A DNA stretch of 64,000 bases from Nocardioides immobilis (lineage in GTDB: Bacteria > Actinomycetota > Actinomycetes > Propionibacteriales > Nocardioidaceae), in assembly GCF_003515065.1 (NCBI RefSeq), contig NZ_QXGH01000026.1, forward strand, positions 62,001 to 126,000. The letters are read 5' to 3'. Shown here piece after piece: positions 26,155 through 35,470 of the stretch (the first letter of the stretch is position 1; every line of letters starts with the position of its first letter). The notes beneath the pieces are model-generated. The model saw nothing but the letters and a program-made list of their open reading frames with translations, ran no database searches and had not been told where the DNA came from. The position numbers and the translations under genes are program-made.

Positions 26155-27254
26155 GCCATCTCCTTCATCACTGCGACGAGAGCGTCCTCGAACGCCGCCA
26201 TCTCCTCGGGTGTCCCGATGGACACCCGCAACCAGCCGTCGGGACCGGTCTCCCGGATCAGCACACCCCGGTCGAGCAGTCCCTGCCAGACAGCATGACG
26301 ATCCCCGACGGTCCCGAACAAGCAGAAATTGGCGTCGCTGTCCGCCACCTGCAGTCCCTGGTCGCGGAGCCAGGCCACCGTCTTGTCCCGCTGCGCCCGC
26401 AGCTGGTCGACGTTGCCGAGCAGCTCCGGAGCGTGCCGCAGGGCCGCCAGCGCCGTCGCCTGGGTGACCGCGGACAGGTGGTACGGAAGGCGGACGACGC
26501 GGATCGCGTCGCAGATCGCCGGGTCGGCCGCGAGGTAGCCCAACCGCAGCCCGGCTGCCGCGAACGCCTTGCTCATCGTCCGGGTCACCACGAGGTTGCG
26601 GTGCGCGGGCAGGAGCTCCAGCGCGCTCGGGACGCCGGATCGCCGGAACTCGCCGTACGCCTCGTCGACGACGACGACCCCGCGGTCGCCCACCGCCTCG
26701 CAGAGAACGGTGATCGCCTCCGGCGGCAGCGCGGTGCCGGTCGGGTTGTTCGGGCTCGGCAGCAGCACCACGTCGGGCCGGACCTCGGCGATCAGCGCCC
26801 GGGCGCGGTCGAGGTCGAGGGAGAAGTCGTCCTCCCGACGACCGGCGACCCACGCCGTCATCGAGTCGCGGGCGTACTCCGGATACATCGAGTACGTCGG
26901 CGCGAAGCTCAGCGCGGTCCGACCCGGGCCGCCGAACGCCTGGAGCAGCTGCAGCATGACCTCGTTGGACCCGTTGGCCGCCCACACCTGCTCAGGGACG
27001 ATCTCACCGGGGACGTCGCGAGAGAGGTACGACGCCAGCGCGGTCCGCAGCGCGACGAACTCACGGTCGGGGTACCGGTTCAGGGTGCGCGCCGCCTCCC
27101 CCGCCGACGCGGCGATGTCGGCGACGCACTCCTCGGACGGACCGTACGGGTTCTCGTTGACGTTCAGCTGGACGGGCACCAGGTCGACAGGGAGCTGCGG
27201 CGCCCCGTACGGCTCGATCCCGGCGAGCTCGGGGCGGATCGGAGGGAAGCTCAC
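26151..27254 (-). CDS. hisC: Histidinol-phosphate aminotransferase
   Basis: PLP enzyme that aminates imidazole acetol phosphate. The N-terminus VQLNVNENPYGPSEE and the motifs SPNNPTGTALP, VVVDEAYGEF and TRTMSKAFAAAGLRLGYL (Schiff-base lysine in SKAF) are typical for HisC of the fold-I group. GTG 27254 overlaps the hisD stop (GTGA). 367 residues, normal length. Confidence 0.96.
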   Translation of the reverse strand: MSFPPIRPELAGIEPYGAPQLPVDLVPVQLNVNENPYGPSEECVADIAASAGEAARTLNRYPDREFVALRTALASYLSRDVPGEIVPEQVWAANGSNEVMLQLLQAFGGPGRTALSFAPTYSMYPEYARDSMTAWVAGRREDDFSLDLDRARALIAEVRPDVVLLPSPNNPTGTALPPEAITVLCEAVGDRGVVVVDEAYGEFRRSGVPSALELLPAHRNLVVTRTMSKAFAAAGLRLGYLAADPAICDAIRVVRLPYHLSAVTQATALAALRHAPELLGNVDQLRAQRDKTVAWLRDQGLQVADSDANFCLFGTVGDRHAVWQGLLDRGVLIRETGPDGWLRVSIGTPEEMAAFEDALVAVMKEMA

Positions 27255-28564
27255 TCCGCGAACCTGACCTTGACGGCGGCGCCGTGGCCCGGGAGGTCCT
27301 CGGCGTCGGCCAGCGTCACGACGTGGTCGGCGACCTCGCCGAGCCCTTCGCGGGAGTACTCGACGACGTGCACCGACTTGGTGAACGCGCGGACCGACAG
27401 GCCCGAGGAGTGGCACGCGCAGCCGCCCGTGGGCAGCACGTGGTTGGACCCCGCGCAGTAGTCGCCGAGGCTGACCGGGGCGTAGGGGCCGACGAAGATC
27501 GCGCCGGCGTTGCGCACCCGGGCCGCCCAGGACGCCGCGTCCGCGGTGTGGATCTCGAGGTGCTCCGCGGCGTACGCGTCGACCACGGCGAGGCCCTGCT
27601 CCAGGTCGCGCACCAGCACGATGCCGGACTGCGGACCGCTGAGCGACGTCCGGATCCGGTCGACGTGCTTCGTGGCGGACACCTGCTTGTCGAGCTCGGC
27701 GTCGACGTCGTCGGCCAGTGCCTCCGAGGTCGTCACCAAGACCGAGGCCGCGAGCGGGTCGTGCTCGGCCTGGCTGATCAGGTCGGAGGCGACGAAGGCC
27801 GGGTCGGCGGTGTCGTCGGCGAGGATGGCGATCTCGGTCGGGCCGGCCTCGGAGTCGATGCCGACCAGGCCCTTGAGGATCCGCTTGGCGGTGACGACGT
27901 AGATGTTGCCCGGGCCGGTGACGAGATCGACCTTGCGGCACGGCGCGACGCCGTACGCGAACATCGCGATCGCCTGTGCGCCGCCGACGGCGTAGACCTC
28001 GTCGACGCCGAGCAGCGCGCACGCGGCGAGGATCGTCGGGTGCACCGAGCCACCGAACTCCTGCTGCGGCGGGCTCGCCAGTGCGATCGACGCCACCCCG
28101 GCCGTCTGCGCGGGCACCACGTTCATCAGCACGCTCGACACGAGAGGCGCAAGCCCGCCCGGCACGTAGAGACCGACGCGGTCGACCGGCACCTTGCGGT
28201 GGGTGACCCGGGCGCCCGGACCGAGGTCAGTCACGGCGTCCGCTTCGAGCTCGTTGGCGCAGGTCGCCCGCAGCCGACGGATCGACTCGTCCAGTCCGGC
28301 CCGAATGTCGGGGTCGAGCTGCTCGAGCGCCGTGGCCAACGCCTCGGGGGTCACCCGGATGTCCTCGACACGGACGCCGTCGAAGCGTTCGCCGAGATCG
28401 CGGATCGCCTCCAGCCCGCCGGTGCGGACCTCCTCGCAGATCGCATGCACCGCCGGCACCGCTGCTTCGACGTCGAAGTCGGCGCGGGGCACGGCTGCGC
28501 GGTAGTCGACGCCCGACGATGCGGGGTCGGTCGCGCGCAGGTCGATGCGACGGATGAGGGACAT
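27251..28564 (-). CDS. hisD: Histidinol dehydrogenase
   Basis: Oxidises histidinol to histidine in two NAD-dependent steps, with zinc. 437 residues, normal length. Family motifs include VPGGLAPLVSSVLMNVVPA, GVDEVYAVGGAQAIAMFAYG, GPGNIYVVTAKR and IDSEAGPTEIAILADDTADP; the zinc-site DLISQAEHDP is intact. First gene of the his run. ATG with no ribosome site; a TAGAAT box ends six bases upstream, so the operon mRNA is predicted to be leaderless. Confidence 0.97.
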   Translation of the reverse strand: MSLIRRIDLRATDPASSGVDYRAAVPRADFDVEAAVPAVHAICEEVRTGGLEAIRDLGERFDGVRVEDIRVTPEALATALEQLDPDIRAGLDESIRRLRATCANELEADAVTDLGPGARVTHRKVPVDRVGLYVPGGLAPLVSSVLMNVVPAQTAGVASIALASPPQQEFGGSVHPTILAACALLGVDEVYAVGGAQAIAMFAYGVAPCRKVDLVTGPGNIYVVTAKRILKGLVGIDSEAGPTEIAILADDTADPAFVASDLISQAEHDPLAASVLVTTSEALADDVDAELDKQVSATKHVDRIRTSLSGPQSGIVLVRDLEQGLAVVDAYAAEHLEIHTADAASWAARVRNAGAIFVGPYAPVSLGDYCAGSNHVLPTGGCACHSSGLSVRAFTKSVHVVEYSREGLGEVADHVVTLADAEDLPGHGAAVKVRFAE

Positions 28565-28570
28565 GGGTCG

Positions 28571-28576
28571 ATTCTA
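28571..28576 (-). promoter_or_regulatory. -10 box (TAGAAT) of a predicted leaderless his promoter
   Basis: TAGAAT matches TANNNT well and is followed by CGACCC and the hisD ATG. A transcript would begin at the start codon. A -35 match is weak (around 28594-28599). It is back to back with the box for the LON-domain gene in a 79-base gap. Confidence 0.55.
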
Positions 28577-28631
28577 TTCGCCGGGACCGCGCGTACCCGT
28601 GTCCTGACGACCGCTGGACAGCCCGGCACCG

Positions 28632-28637
28632 TAGGTT
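28632..28637 (+). promoter_or_regulatory. -10 box (TAGGTT) of a predicted leaderless promoter
   Basis: TAGGTT is followed by six bases and the GTG start at 28644 of the LON-domain gene. No ribosome site is present. The divergent hisD promoter has the same geometry. Confidence 0.45.
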
Positions 28638-28643
28638 TGACGT

Positions 28644-29309
28644 GTGACGGACCGGATCCCGATGTTCCCGCTGAACAGCGTGGTGTTCCCGGGCGTCACC
28701 GTGCCGCTGCACGTCTTCGAGGACCGCTACCGCGCCCTGATGCACCACCTGCTCCGGATCGACGACCCGGCCGACCGGGTGTTCGGGTCGGTCGCGATCC
28801 GGGAGGGCTACGAGGTCGGCGACCACGGTGCCCAGTCGCTGTTCCGGGTGGGCGTCCGGCTCCAGCTCTCCGAAGCCGAGGTGCGGCCCGACGGCACCTT
28901 CGACATCGTCGCCGTCGGCCGCGACCGGATCCGGCTCGACCGACTCGATCGCGGCGACCTGTTCCCCGTCGGTGAGGTCGACGACCTTCCCGAGCCCGAG
29001 GTGCGCGTCCCCGAGGAGCTGGTCGTCCTCGCTCGGGCGACGTTCACGGCGTACCGGCAGGCGCTCGGCGAGATCTCCGCCGATCCCTACCGCGGCGCGC
29101 TGCCGACCGACACGACGTACCTCTCCTGGGTGCTCGCGGCCTGCGCACCGCTACCGATGTCCGAGCGACAGCAGCTGCTCGAGGCGTCCGACGCCGAGGA
29201 GCGGCTGGTGCTGGTGACCGAGCTGCTGCGCGGAGAGCTCCGGGCGATGAACGTGATCACGTCGCTGCCGGCGACCGAGGTCGCCCGCACGCGGTGGTCC
29301 CCCAATTGA
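28644..29309 (+). CDS. LON peptidase substrate-binding domain protein
   Basis: The 221-residue protein is only the N-terminal substrate-binding domain of Lon (PUA-like fold): IPMFPLNSVVFPGVTVPLHVFEDRYRALM split over the first 35 residues is the signature, and the C-terminal helical part follows. It lacks the AAA and protease domains, as in other stand-alone LON-SB proteins, whose role is not firmly known. GTG start, predicted leaderless. Its stop shares bases with the ybaK start. Confidence 0.88.
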   Translation: MTDRIPMFPLNSVVFPGVTVPLHVFEDRYRALMHHLLRIDDPADRVFGSVAIREGYEVGDHGAQSLFRVGVRLQLSEAEVRPDGTFDIVAVGRDRIRLDRLDRGDLFPVGEVDDLPEPEVRVPEELVVLARATFTAYRQALGEISADPYRGALPTDTTYLSWVLAACAPLPMSERQQLLEASDAEERLVLVTELLRGELRAMNVITSLPATEVARTRWSPN

Positions 29310-29773
29310 CGCCCGCGACCACGGCGCTGACCGCCGCATCGGTCCCGTTCACGGTGCACGACTACGCGCACGACCCCCGGTCGGAGTCGTACGGCGAGGA
29401 GGCGGCCGCCGCGCTGGGCATCGCACCCGGCCGGGTGTTCAAGACCCTCCTGGCGGACGTCGACGGTGCGCTCACGGTCGCCGTGGTGCCGGTGTCGGGA
29501 CAGCTGGACCTCAAGGCCCTGGCCCGCGCGGTGGGTGGCCGGAAGGCGGTCATGGCTGACCCGCGGGCGGCCGAGCGGTCGACCGGGTACGTCGTCGGCG
29601 GCATCTCGCCCCTGGGCCAGAAGCGCGCGCACCCGACCGTCGTGGACGCCACCGCGCTCGACCATCCGACGGTCTTCGTGTCCGCCGGACGACGGGGCCT
29701 GGAGGTCGAGCTCGCGCCGGACGACCTGGTCCACCTCACAGCAGCGGTGACTGCTCCGATCGGTCGCTCTTGA
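29306..29773 (+). CDS. ybaK: YbaK/EbsC family aminoacyl-tRNA deacylase
   Basis: Edits mischarged tRNA, in the best-known members Cys-tRNA(Pro). Motifs are FTVHDYAHDP, APGRVFKTLLADVDG (conserved Lys), VAVVPVSGQLDLKALARAVG and YVVGGISPLGQKR, close to the Cys-tRNA(Pro) deacylase subgroup. TTG 29306 overlaps the stop of the upstream gene (TTGA), a coupling form common in this window; GTG 29294 is the alternative. About 155 residues. The 3' end overlaps the convergent membrane-protein gene by 38 bases. Confidence 0.87.
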   Translation: MTPATTALTAASVPFTVHDYAHDPRSESYGEEAAAALGIAPGRVFKTLLADVDGALTVAVVPVSGQLDLKALARAVGGRKAVMADPRAAERSTGYVVGGISPLGQKRAHPTVVDATALDHPTVFVSAGRRGLEVELAPDDLVHLTAAVTAPIGRS

Positions 29774-30401
29774 CCGGCTCCAGCCAGTTGCCGGCCTGCT
29801 GCTGATCGACCTGCTGTCGCCGCACCTCGCCGGTGAAGGACATGACCGCGATCGCCGCACAGAAGCCGCCGAGAGCGCCGATCGGCCAGCAGAGGAACGG
29901 CGTCCAGCCGCTCACCTCGATGGCGGCGGGGTACTCCTCGCAGGGCCCCTTCGTGCAGAGATTGGCCTCGGTGGCGTACCGCTCCGGGTCGGGCGGGCTC
30001 ATCGCGGTGCCGACCGCCCAGGAGAGGTACGCCGCGAGCGCGCCGCCCACCACCAGGGCGGCCATCGCTGCCAGCGCCTGCCGCCGACCGAGTACGGCGG
30101 CGAGAACCCCCAGCACGATCCCGAGCCCGAGCCCGATCACGGCGTACTGCGCCGGGCCGTCGAACTGGTGCGTGAGGCCCGCGTCACTGCTGAGGTCGTA
30201 CCACGTCGGGCCGTAGCCGAGATCGACGATCGCGCCGGTGTTGGGCGGCCCCCACCAGCGGTACCAGAGCCAGCCGCCGAGCGCACCCAGTGCGGCGCTG
30301 CCGGCGATGACCGCGACGACGACGACCGCGATGGCCCGCCACGGAAGCGGTCGACGTTCGTCCGCGGGCGCAGGCGGCGGCAGGGTGTCTTGCTCGATCA
30401 C
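29736..30401 (-). CDS. Membrane protein of unknown function (possibly DUF2567)
   Basis: A 221-residue protein with about four hydrophobic segments: one near the N-terminus (IAVVVVAVIAGSAALGALGG), two in the middle, one near the end. Between segments lies an outer loop with cysteines (NLCTKGPCEEYPA). The place between ybaK and dnaE suggests DUF2567, but the family match is not certain. The C-terminal tail is Gln/Ser-rich and its coding end overlaps ybaK tail to tail. It starts four bases before the dnaE stop region ends and probably shares the dnaE transcript. Confidence 0.7.
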   Translation of the reverse strand: MIEQDTLPPPAPADERRPLPWRAIAVVVVAVIAGSAALGALGGWLWYRWWGPPNTGAIVDLGYGPTWYDLSSDAGLTHQFDGPAQYAVIGLGLGIVLGVLAAVLGRRQALAAMAALVVGGALAAYLSWAVGTAMSPPDPERYATEANLCTKGPCEEYPAAIEVSGWTPFLCWPIGALGGFCAAIAVMSFTGEVRRQQVDQQQAGNWLEPVKSDRSEQSPLL

Positions 30402-30405
30402 TCGC

Positions 30406-33400
30406 TCATCCTGCCAGGCAGCCGGGACCGAGCAGCTGCTTGAGGTCGGCGAACAGGGCCGGGCTGGGGGCGACGCGGAGCCGGTCGTCGAGCCGCATCA
30501 GCTTGGTCGCCTCCCGCGTCAGCAGTCGCAGCCGCACCTCGGTCAGGCCCGGGTGGGTGCCGAGCACCTCCTTGAGCTGGGCGATGACCGGGGCGGTGCA
30601 GCGGGTCGCCGGGAGGCTGATGACCACCGGGCCGTCGGTGCCCGTCTCGAGGTCGGGGACGCTGACCTCCTGGCCGTGCAGCTCGGGCTGCTCCTTGCTC
30701 CGCGAGAGGCGCCCCTTGACCGTGATGATCGCGTCGGGGACCAGGTGCGGGCTGGCCAGCTGGTAGGCGCTCGGGAACAGCAGCACGTCGATCGCACCCT
30801 CGAGGTCCTCGAGGGTGACCATCGCCCACGGGTCGCCCTTCTTGGTGATCTTGCGCTGGACGGAGGTGACCAGCCCGCTCACCGTCACCGTCGCCTGGTC
30901 CGGCCGCTCCTCGTCGGTCATCAGCTCGCCGATGGTGCAGTCGGCGCTGCCGGCGAGGACGTGCTCGAGGCCCAGCAGCGGGTGGTCGGACACGTAGAGC
31001 CCGAGCATGTCGCGCTCGTGGCCGAGCAGCGTGGTCTTGTCCCACTCGTCGAGGTCGGGGATGGTCACGCTGACCCCGAAGTCACCCCCGTCGAGGTCGT
31101 CGAGCCCGGCGAACAGCGAGTCCTGGCCGATCGCCTCGTTGCGCTTGATGTCGACGTACTGGTCGACCGCGGTCTCGTGGATCGCGACCAGCGCCCGCCG
31201 CCGGTGCTTGAGGTCGTCGAACGCGCCGGCCTTGATCAGCGACTCGATGACCCGCTTGTTGCAGACCAGCGCTGGCACCTTGTCGAGGAAGTCGTTGAAC
31301 GACTCGTAGCGCCCCTTGCTCTCGCGGGCGCCGACGATCTGCTCGACGACATTGGCGCCGACGTTGCGGATGGCGGTCATGCCGAAGCGGATGTCGGTGC
31401 CGACCGGGGTGAAGTTCTTGGCGGACTCGTTGACGTCGGGCGGCAGCACCTGGATCTTGAGCCGGCGACACTCCCCGAGGTAGATCGCCATCTTGTCCTT
31501 GTCGTCCTTCACCGAGGTGAGGAGCGCGGCCATGTACTCGGCGGTGTAGTTGGCCTTGAGGTAGGCGGTCCAGTACGACACCACGCCGTACGCCGCCGAG
31601 TGCGCCTTGTTGAAGGCGTAGTCGGAGAACGGGAGCAGGATCTCCCACAGGGCGGTGATCGACGCCTGCGAGTAGCCGCGCTCGAGCATCCCGCTCTGGA
31701 AGCCGGCGTACTGCTTGTCCAGCTCCTCCTTCTTCTTCTTGCCCATCGCGCGGCGGAGGTTGTCCGCCTGTCCCAGCGTGAAGCCCGCCAGGACCTGGGC
31801 GATCTCCATCACCTGCTCCTGGTAGACGATCAGGCCGTAGGTCTCCCCCAGCACCGTCTCCAGCGGCTTCTCGAGCTCCGGGTGGATCGGGTCGATCGGC
31901 TCGCGGCCGTTCTTGCGGCGGGCGTACTTGTTGTGGGAGTCCGCGCCCATCGGACCCGGGCGGTAGAGCGCGCCGACGGCGGAGATGTCGGCGAACTTGT
32001 CGGGGCGCATGCTGCGCAGCAGCGCCCGCATCGGACCGCCGTCGAGCTGGAACACACCCAGCGTGTCACCGGCCGACAGCAGCTCGTACGTGGCCGGGTC
32101 GTCGAACGGGAGGTCCTCGAGGACGACCTCCTCGCCCCGGTTGGCGCGGATGTTGTCGAGCGCGTCGTCGAGGACGGTCAGGTTGCGCAGGCCGAGGAAG
32201 TCCATCTTGACCAGCCCGAGCGCCTCGCACATCGGGTAGTCGAGCTGGGTGATGATCGCGCCGTCCTGCGGACGGGCCATGATCGGCACGATGTCGATCA
32301 GCGGCTCGCTGGACATGATCACGCCGGCGGCGTGGACGCCCCAGTTGCGGATCTGGCCCTCGAGCCCGAGCGCCGTCTGGTAGATCGTGCGGACGTCGTT
32401 CTCGTTCTCGTAGAGCGCGCGGAACTCCGCGCCGTCCCCGTAGCGCTTGTGGTCGGCGTTGAAGATCTCCTTCAACGGCACGCCCTTGCCCATGATGTCG
32501 GGCGGCAGCGCCTTGGTGATCCGGTCGCTGACCGCGAACCCGTAGTCGAGCACCCGGGCGGCGTCCTTGATCGCGGCCTTCGCCTTCAGCCGTCCGAACG
32601 TGGCGATGTAGGCGACCCGGTCACTGCCGTACTTGTCCGACACGTACTGGATGACCTCGGTGCGCCGACGCTCGTCGAAGTCGATGTCGAAGTCGGGCAT
32701 CGAGGGGCGCTCCGGGTTGAGGAAGCGCTCGAAGATCAGGCCGTGCTCGAGCGGGCAGAGGTCGGTGATGCGCAGGGCGTACGCCGCGATCGAGCCCGCG
32801 CCCGACCCCCGGCCCGGGCCGACCCGGATGCCGTTGTCCTTGGCCCACTGGATGAAGTCGGCGACCACCAGGTAGTAGCCGCAGTAGCCCTTGCTGGCGA
32901 TGACGCCGAGCTCCATGTCGACGCGCTGCTTGACCTCGGGCGTGAGCCGGTCGCCCGGGTAGCGCGACTCGATCCCGCGCCAGACCTCCTTGACGAACCA
33001 GGACTCCTCGGTCTCCCCGGCCGGCACGTCGGCACGCGCCATGTAGCCGCCGGTCGACTCGGTGAACTCGACGTCACACCGCTCCGCGATCAGCAGCGTG
33101 TTGTCGCACGCCTCGCGCAGGTCGTTGTGGTCGCCCCAGAGCTCTCGCATCTCGGCCGCGGACTTGATGTAGTAGCCCGTCCCCTCGAAGGCGAACCGCC
33201 TCCCGCCCTGGCTGTAGGGCGGCTCGGACATCCTGCTGCCGGACTGGACGCAGAGCAGCGCCTCGTGCGCGCTCGCGTCCTCGGGGTTGTTGTAGTGCGA
33301 GTCGTTTGTGGCGATCGGCGGGATCCCGAGCTGCTTGCCCAGCTTGAGCAGGTCGTCGCGGACCCGCTTCTCGATGTCGATCCCGTGGTCCATCAGCTCG

Positions 33401-33978
33401 AGGAACACGCTGTCGCGGCCGTAGATGTCCTGGAGCTCGCCGGCCTCGCGGACCGCCTCGTCCCACTGCCCGAGCCGGAGCCGGGTCTGGATCGCGCCGC
33501 TGGGACAGCCGGTGCTGACGATCAGGCCCTTGCTGTAGGTCTGCAGCAGCTCCTTGTCCATCCGCGGCTTGTAGAAGTAGCCCTCCAGGCTCGACTTCGA
33601 CGACAGCCGGAACAGGTTGTGCATGCCCTCGGTCGTCTCGGCCCACATCGTCATGTGCGTGTAGGCACCGCCGCCCGAGACGTCGTCGCCGCCCTCCTCG
33701 GCCGTGTTGCCCTTGCCCCATCGGACCCGGCGGCGCTCGGACCGGTCAGTGCCGGGAGTGACGTAGGCCTCGATGCCGATGATCGGCTTCACCCCGTGCT
33801 TGCGGGCCTTGGAGTAGAAGTCGTAGGCGCCGTGCAGGTTGCCGTGGTCGGTCATCGCGATCGCCGGCATGCCGAGGTCGCTGACGCGGGTGAAGAGGCC
33901 GTCGAGGAGCGAGGCCCCGTCCAACATGGAGTACTCCGTGTGGACGTGGAGGTGGACGAAGTCCCCGGGGGCTGCCAT
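30406..33978 (-). CDS. dnaE: DNA polymerase III alpha subunit
   Basis: Replicative polymerase of the DnaE1 type, 1190 residues. An N-terminal PHP domain (HLHVHTEYSMLDGASL, MTDHGNLHGA) is followed by the palm domain with the catalytic PDFDIDFDERRR at about 427-437, fingers, a helix-hairpin-helix region (GAFDDLKHRRRALVAIHE) and an OB domain near the C-terminus. The PHP ligands appear intact, so proofreading by PHP, as shown for mycobacterial DnaE1, is plausible. No intein. ATG start; GAGGAG lies 12 bases upstream, farther than usual. Confidence 0.97.
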   Translation of the reverse strand: MAAPGDFVHLHVHTEYSMLDGASLLDGLFTRVSDLGMPAIAMTDHGNLHGAYDFYSKARKHGVKPIIGIEAYVTPGTDRSERRRVRWGKGNTAEEGGDDVSGGGAYTHMTMWAETTEGMHNLFRLSSKSSLEGYFYKPRMDKELLQTYSKGLIVSTGCPSGAIQTRLRLGQWDEAVREAGELQDIYGRDSVFLELMDHGIDIEKRVRDDLLKLGKQLGIPPIATNDSHYNNPEDASAHEALLCVQSGSRMSEPPYSQGGRRFAFEGTGYYIKSAAEMRELWGDHNDLREACDNTLLIAERCDVEFTESTGGYMARADVPAGETEESWFVKEVWRGIESRYPGDRLTPEVKQRVDMELGVIASKGYCGYYLVVADFIQWAKDNGIRVGPGRGSGAGSIAAYALRITDLCPLEHGLIFERFLNPERPSMPDFDIDFDERRRTEVIQYVSDKYGSDRVAYIATFGRLKAKAAIKDAARVLDYGFAVSDRITKALPPDIMGKGVPLKEIFNADHKRYGDGAEFRALYENENDVRTIYQTALGLEGQIRNWGVHAAGVIMSSEPLIDIVPIMARPQDGAIITQLDYPMCEALGLVKMDFLGLRNLTVLDDALDNIRANRGEEVVLEDLPFDDPATYELLSAGDTLGVFQLDGGPMRALLRSMRPDKFADISAVGALYRPGPMGADSHNKYARRKNGREPIDPIHPELEKPLETVLGETYGLIVYQEQVMEIAQVLAGFTLGQADNLRRAMGKKKKEELDKQYAGFQSGMLERGYSQASITALWEILLPFSDYAFNKAHSAAYGVVSYWTAYLKANYTAEYMAALLTSVKDDKDKMAIYLGECRRLKIQVLPPDVNESAKNFTPVGTDIRFGMTAIRNVGANVVEQIVGARESKGRYESFNDFLDKVPALVCNKRVIESLIKAGAFDDLKHRRRALVAIHETAVDQYVDIKRNEAIGQDSLFAGLDDLDGGDFGVSVTIPDLDEWDKTTLLGHERDMLGLYVSDHPLLGLEHVLAGSADCTIGELMTDEERPDQATVTVSGLVTSVQRKITKKGDPWAMVTLEDLEGAIDVLLFPSAYQLASPHLVPDAIITVKGRLSRSKEQPELHGQEVSVPDLETGTDGPVVISLPATRCTAPVIAQLKEVLGTHPGLTEVRLRLLTREATKLMRLDDRLRVAPSPALFADLKQLLGPGCLAG

Positions 33979-34059
33979 CGGTGCGGAAGGCTCCTCGAAA
34001 GGGTCGTGGACAGAAGCGGTCGGGGAAGGGCATCAGCCTACGCGACCGCGGACCCGAGA

Positions 34060-34548
34060 CTAGGCCGACCCACCGACACCGGACCCGCGCCACTCCATCC
34101 GGATGTCGGGAGCCTTCTCCTCGTTGCCGCTGCCGTCGGTGAGCTCACGCTCGACCAGCCCGTGCCGCGCGTAGAACTCCCGCGCAGGCGTGTTGGTCTC
34201 GAAGACCCACAGGGAGAAGCCGCCGGGGCGCAGCGTCTTGACCAGGTCGAGCAGCGCGGACCCGATCCCCTCGCCCTGCGCCTCGGGCAGCACGTAGAGG
34301 TCGTCGAGCCAGTCGCCCTTGAGCTCGGTGAACGCGACGATCCCGCGCTCGTCCTCCGCCACCCAGGGCTCCCGCTCGCCGGCCAGCAGGTCGAGGGCGC
34401 CGTAGAACGCGTGGACCTCGTGCGGCGGGTGGATCGACGGCGGCATCGCCGGAGCCGCGGCCGCTCGGGAGGCGATGAACACCTCGGCGATCGGCGCGAG
34501 GTCCTCGGCCGTCGCCGGACGGATGGTCAGGCCGTCAGTCGCTGTCAC
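34060..34548 (-). CDS. GNAT family N-acetyltransferase
   Basis: A 162-residue GNAT protein. The acetyl-CoA loop is LPEAQGEGIGSALLDLVK and the later FETNTPAREFYARHGLVE is the typical beta5-alpha4 end. Substrate unknown. Its GTG start overlaps the last 14 bases of rluD, so it is translated from that transcript. It stops 81 bases before dnaE begins. Confidence 0.85.
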   Translation of the reverse strand: MTATDGLTIRPATAEDLAPIAEVFIASRAAAAPAMPPSIHPPHEVHAFYGALDLLAGEREPWVAEDERGIVAFTELKGDWLDDLYVLPEAQGEGIGSALLDLVKTLRPGGFSLWVFETNTPAREFYARHGLVERELTDGSGNEEKAPDIRMEWRGSGVGGSA

Positions 34549-35470
34549 GGATCACGTCGAGGGCGTGCTGGAGGTCGTCGGGGTACGACGACTCGTACTC
34601 GACCGGCTTGCCGGTCTCCGGGTGCTCGAACCCGAGACGTACGGCGTGCAGCCACTGCCGGGTGAGGCCGAGCCGCTTGGCCAGCGTCGGATCCGCCCCG
34701 TAGGTCAGGTCGCCGCAGCACGGGTGCTTGAGCGCCGTCATGTGCACCCTGATCTGGTGAGTGCGACCGGTCTCCAGGTGCACCTCGAGCAGGCTCGCGA
34801 ACCGGTGCGCCTCGAGGGTCTCGTAGTGGGTGACACTCGCCCGGCCGCCGTCCATCACCGCGAACTTGTAGTCCGCACCCGGGTGTCGACCGATCGGCGC
34901 GTCGATGGTGCCGGAGAGCGGGTCCGGGTGACCCTGCACGAGGGCGTGGTAGGTCTTGTCGACCGTGCGGTGGCGGAACGCGTTCTTGAGGATCGAGTAG
35001 GCGTGCTCGGACTTCGCGATGACCATGACGCCGGACGTGCCGACGTCGAGCCGCTGGACGATGCCCTCGCGCTCCTTGGCCCCCGAGGTCGAGATCCGGA
35101 ACCCGGCCCCCGCCAGGTGCCCGACGACGGTCGGTCCCCGCCATCCCGGTGAGGGGTGTACGGCGACGCCGACCGGCTTGTCGATCACGACGATGGCCGA
35201 GTCGTCGTGGATGATCTTGATGCCCTCGACCAGCTCGGGAACGATCTCCAGCGGATCGGCCTCGACGGGGATCTCGACGTCGAGCGCGGCCCCCTGGAGC
35301 ACCCGGTCGCTCTTGCTGACATCCGCCCCGTCGAGGCGCACCCGGCCGTCCGCGATCAGCTCGGCCGCGCGCGACCTGGACAGCCCGAAGAGCTGCGCCA
35401 TCGCGACATCGACCCGCTGACCGTCGAGTCCGTCCGGAACCAGCAGGCTCCGGTGGTCGACGCTGCTCAC
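34535..35470 (-). CDS. rluD: RluA-family 23S rRNA pseudouridine synthase
   Basis: 311 residues: an N-terminal S4 RNA-binding domain (VDVAMAQLFGLSRSRAAELI) and the RluA catalytic domain. Catalytic Asp is in GIVQRLDVGTSGVMVIAKS. It probably makes pseudouridines of 23S rRNA helix 69, as RluD does. VDKTYHALVQGHPDPLSG and THQIRVHMTALKHPCCGD are further family marks. Start overlaps lspA (GTGA); in many bacteria lspA-rluD is a fixed pair, as here. Confidence 0.92.
   Translation of the reverse strand: MSSVDHRSLLVPDGLDGQRVDVAMAQLFGLSRSRAAELIADGRVRLDGADVSKSDRVLQGAALDVEIPVEADPLEIVPELVEGIKIIHDDSAIVVIDKPVGVAVHPSPGWRGPTVVGHLAGAGFRISTSGAKEREGIVQRLDVGTSGVMVIAKSEHAYSILKNAFRHRTVDKTYHALVQGHPDPLSGTIDAPIGRHPGADYKFAVMDGGRASVTHYETLEAHRFASLLEVHLETGRTHQIRVHMTALKHPCCGDLTYGADPTLAKRLGLTRQWLHAVRLGFEHPETGKPVEYESSYPDDLQHALDVIRDSD

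Noticed and set aside
30238..34665. Open frame of about 1475 codons on the plus strand opposite dnaE
   Set aside because: Same artefact as over gltB; it runs through dnaE and several neighbours without homology or a ribosome site.
34535..35470. QRLD instead of HRLD at the RluA active site
   Set aside because: The catalytic Asp is kept, and I recall Gln here as usual in actinobacterial homologs.
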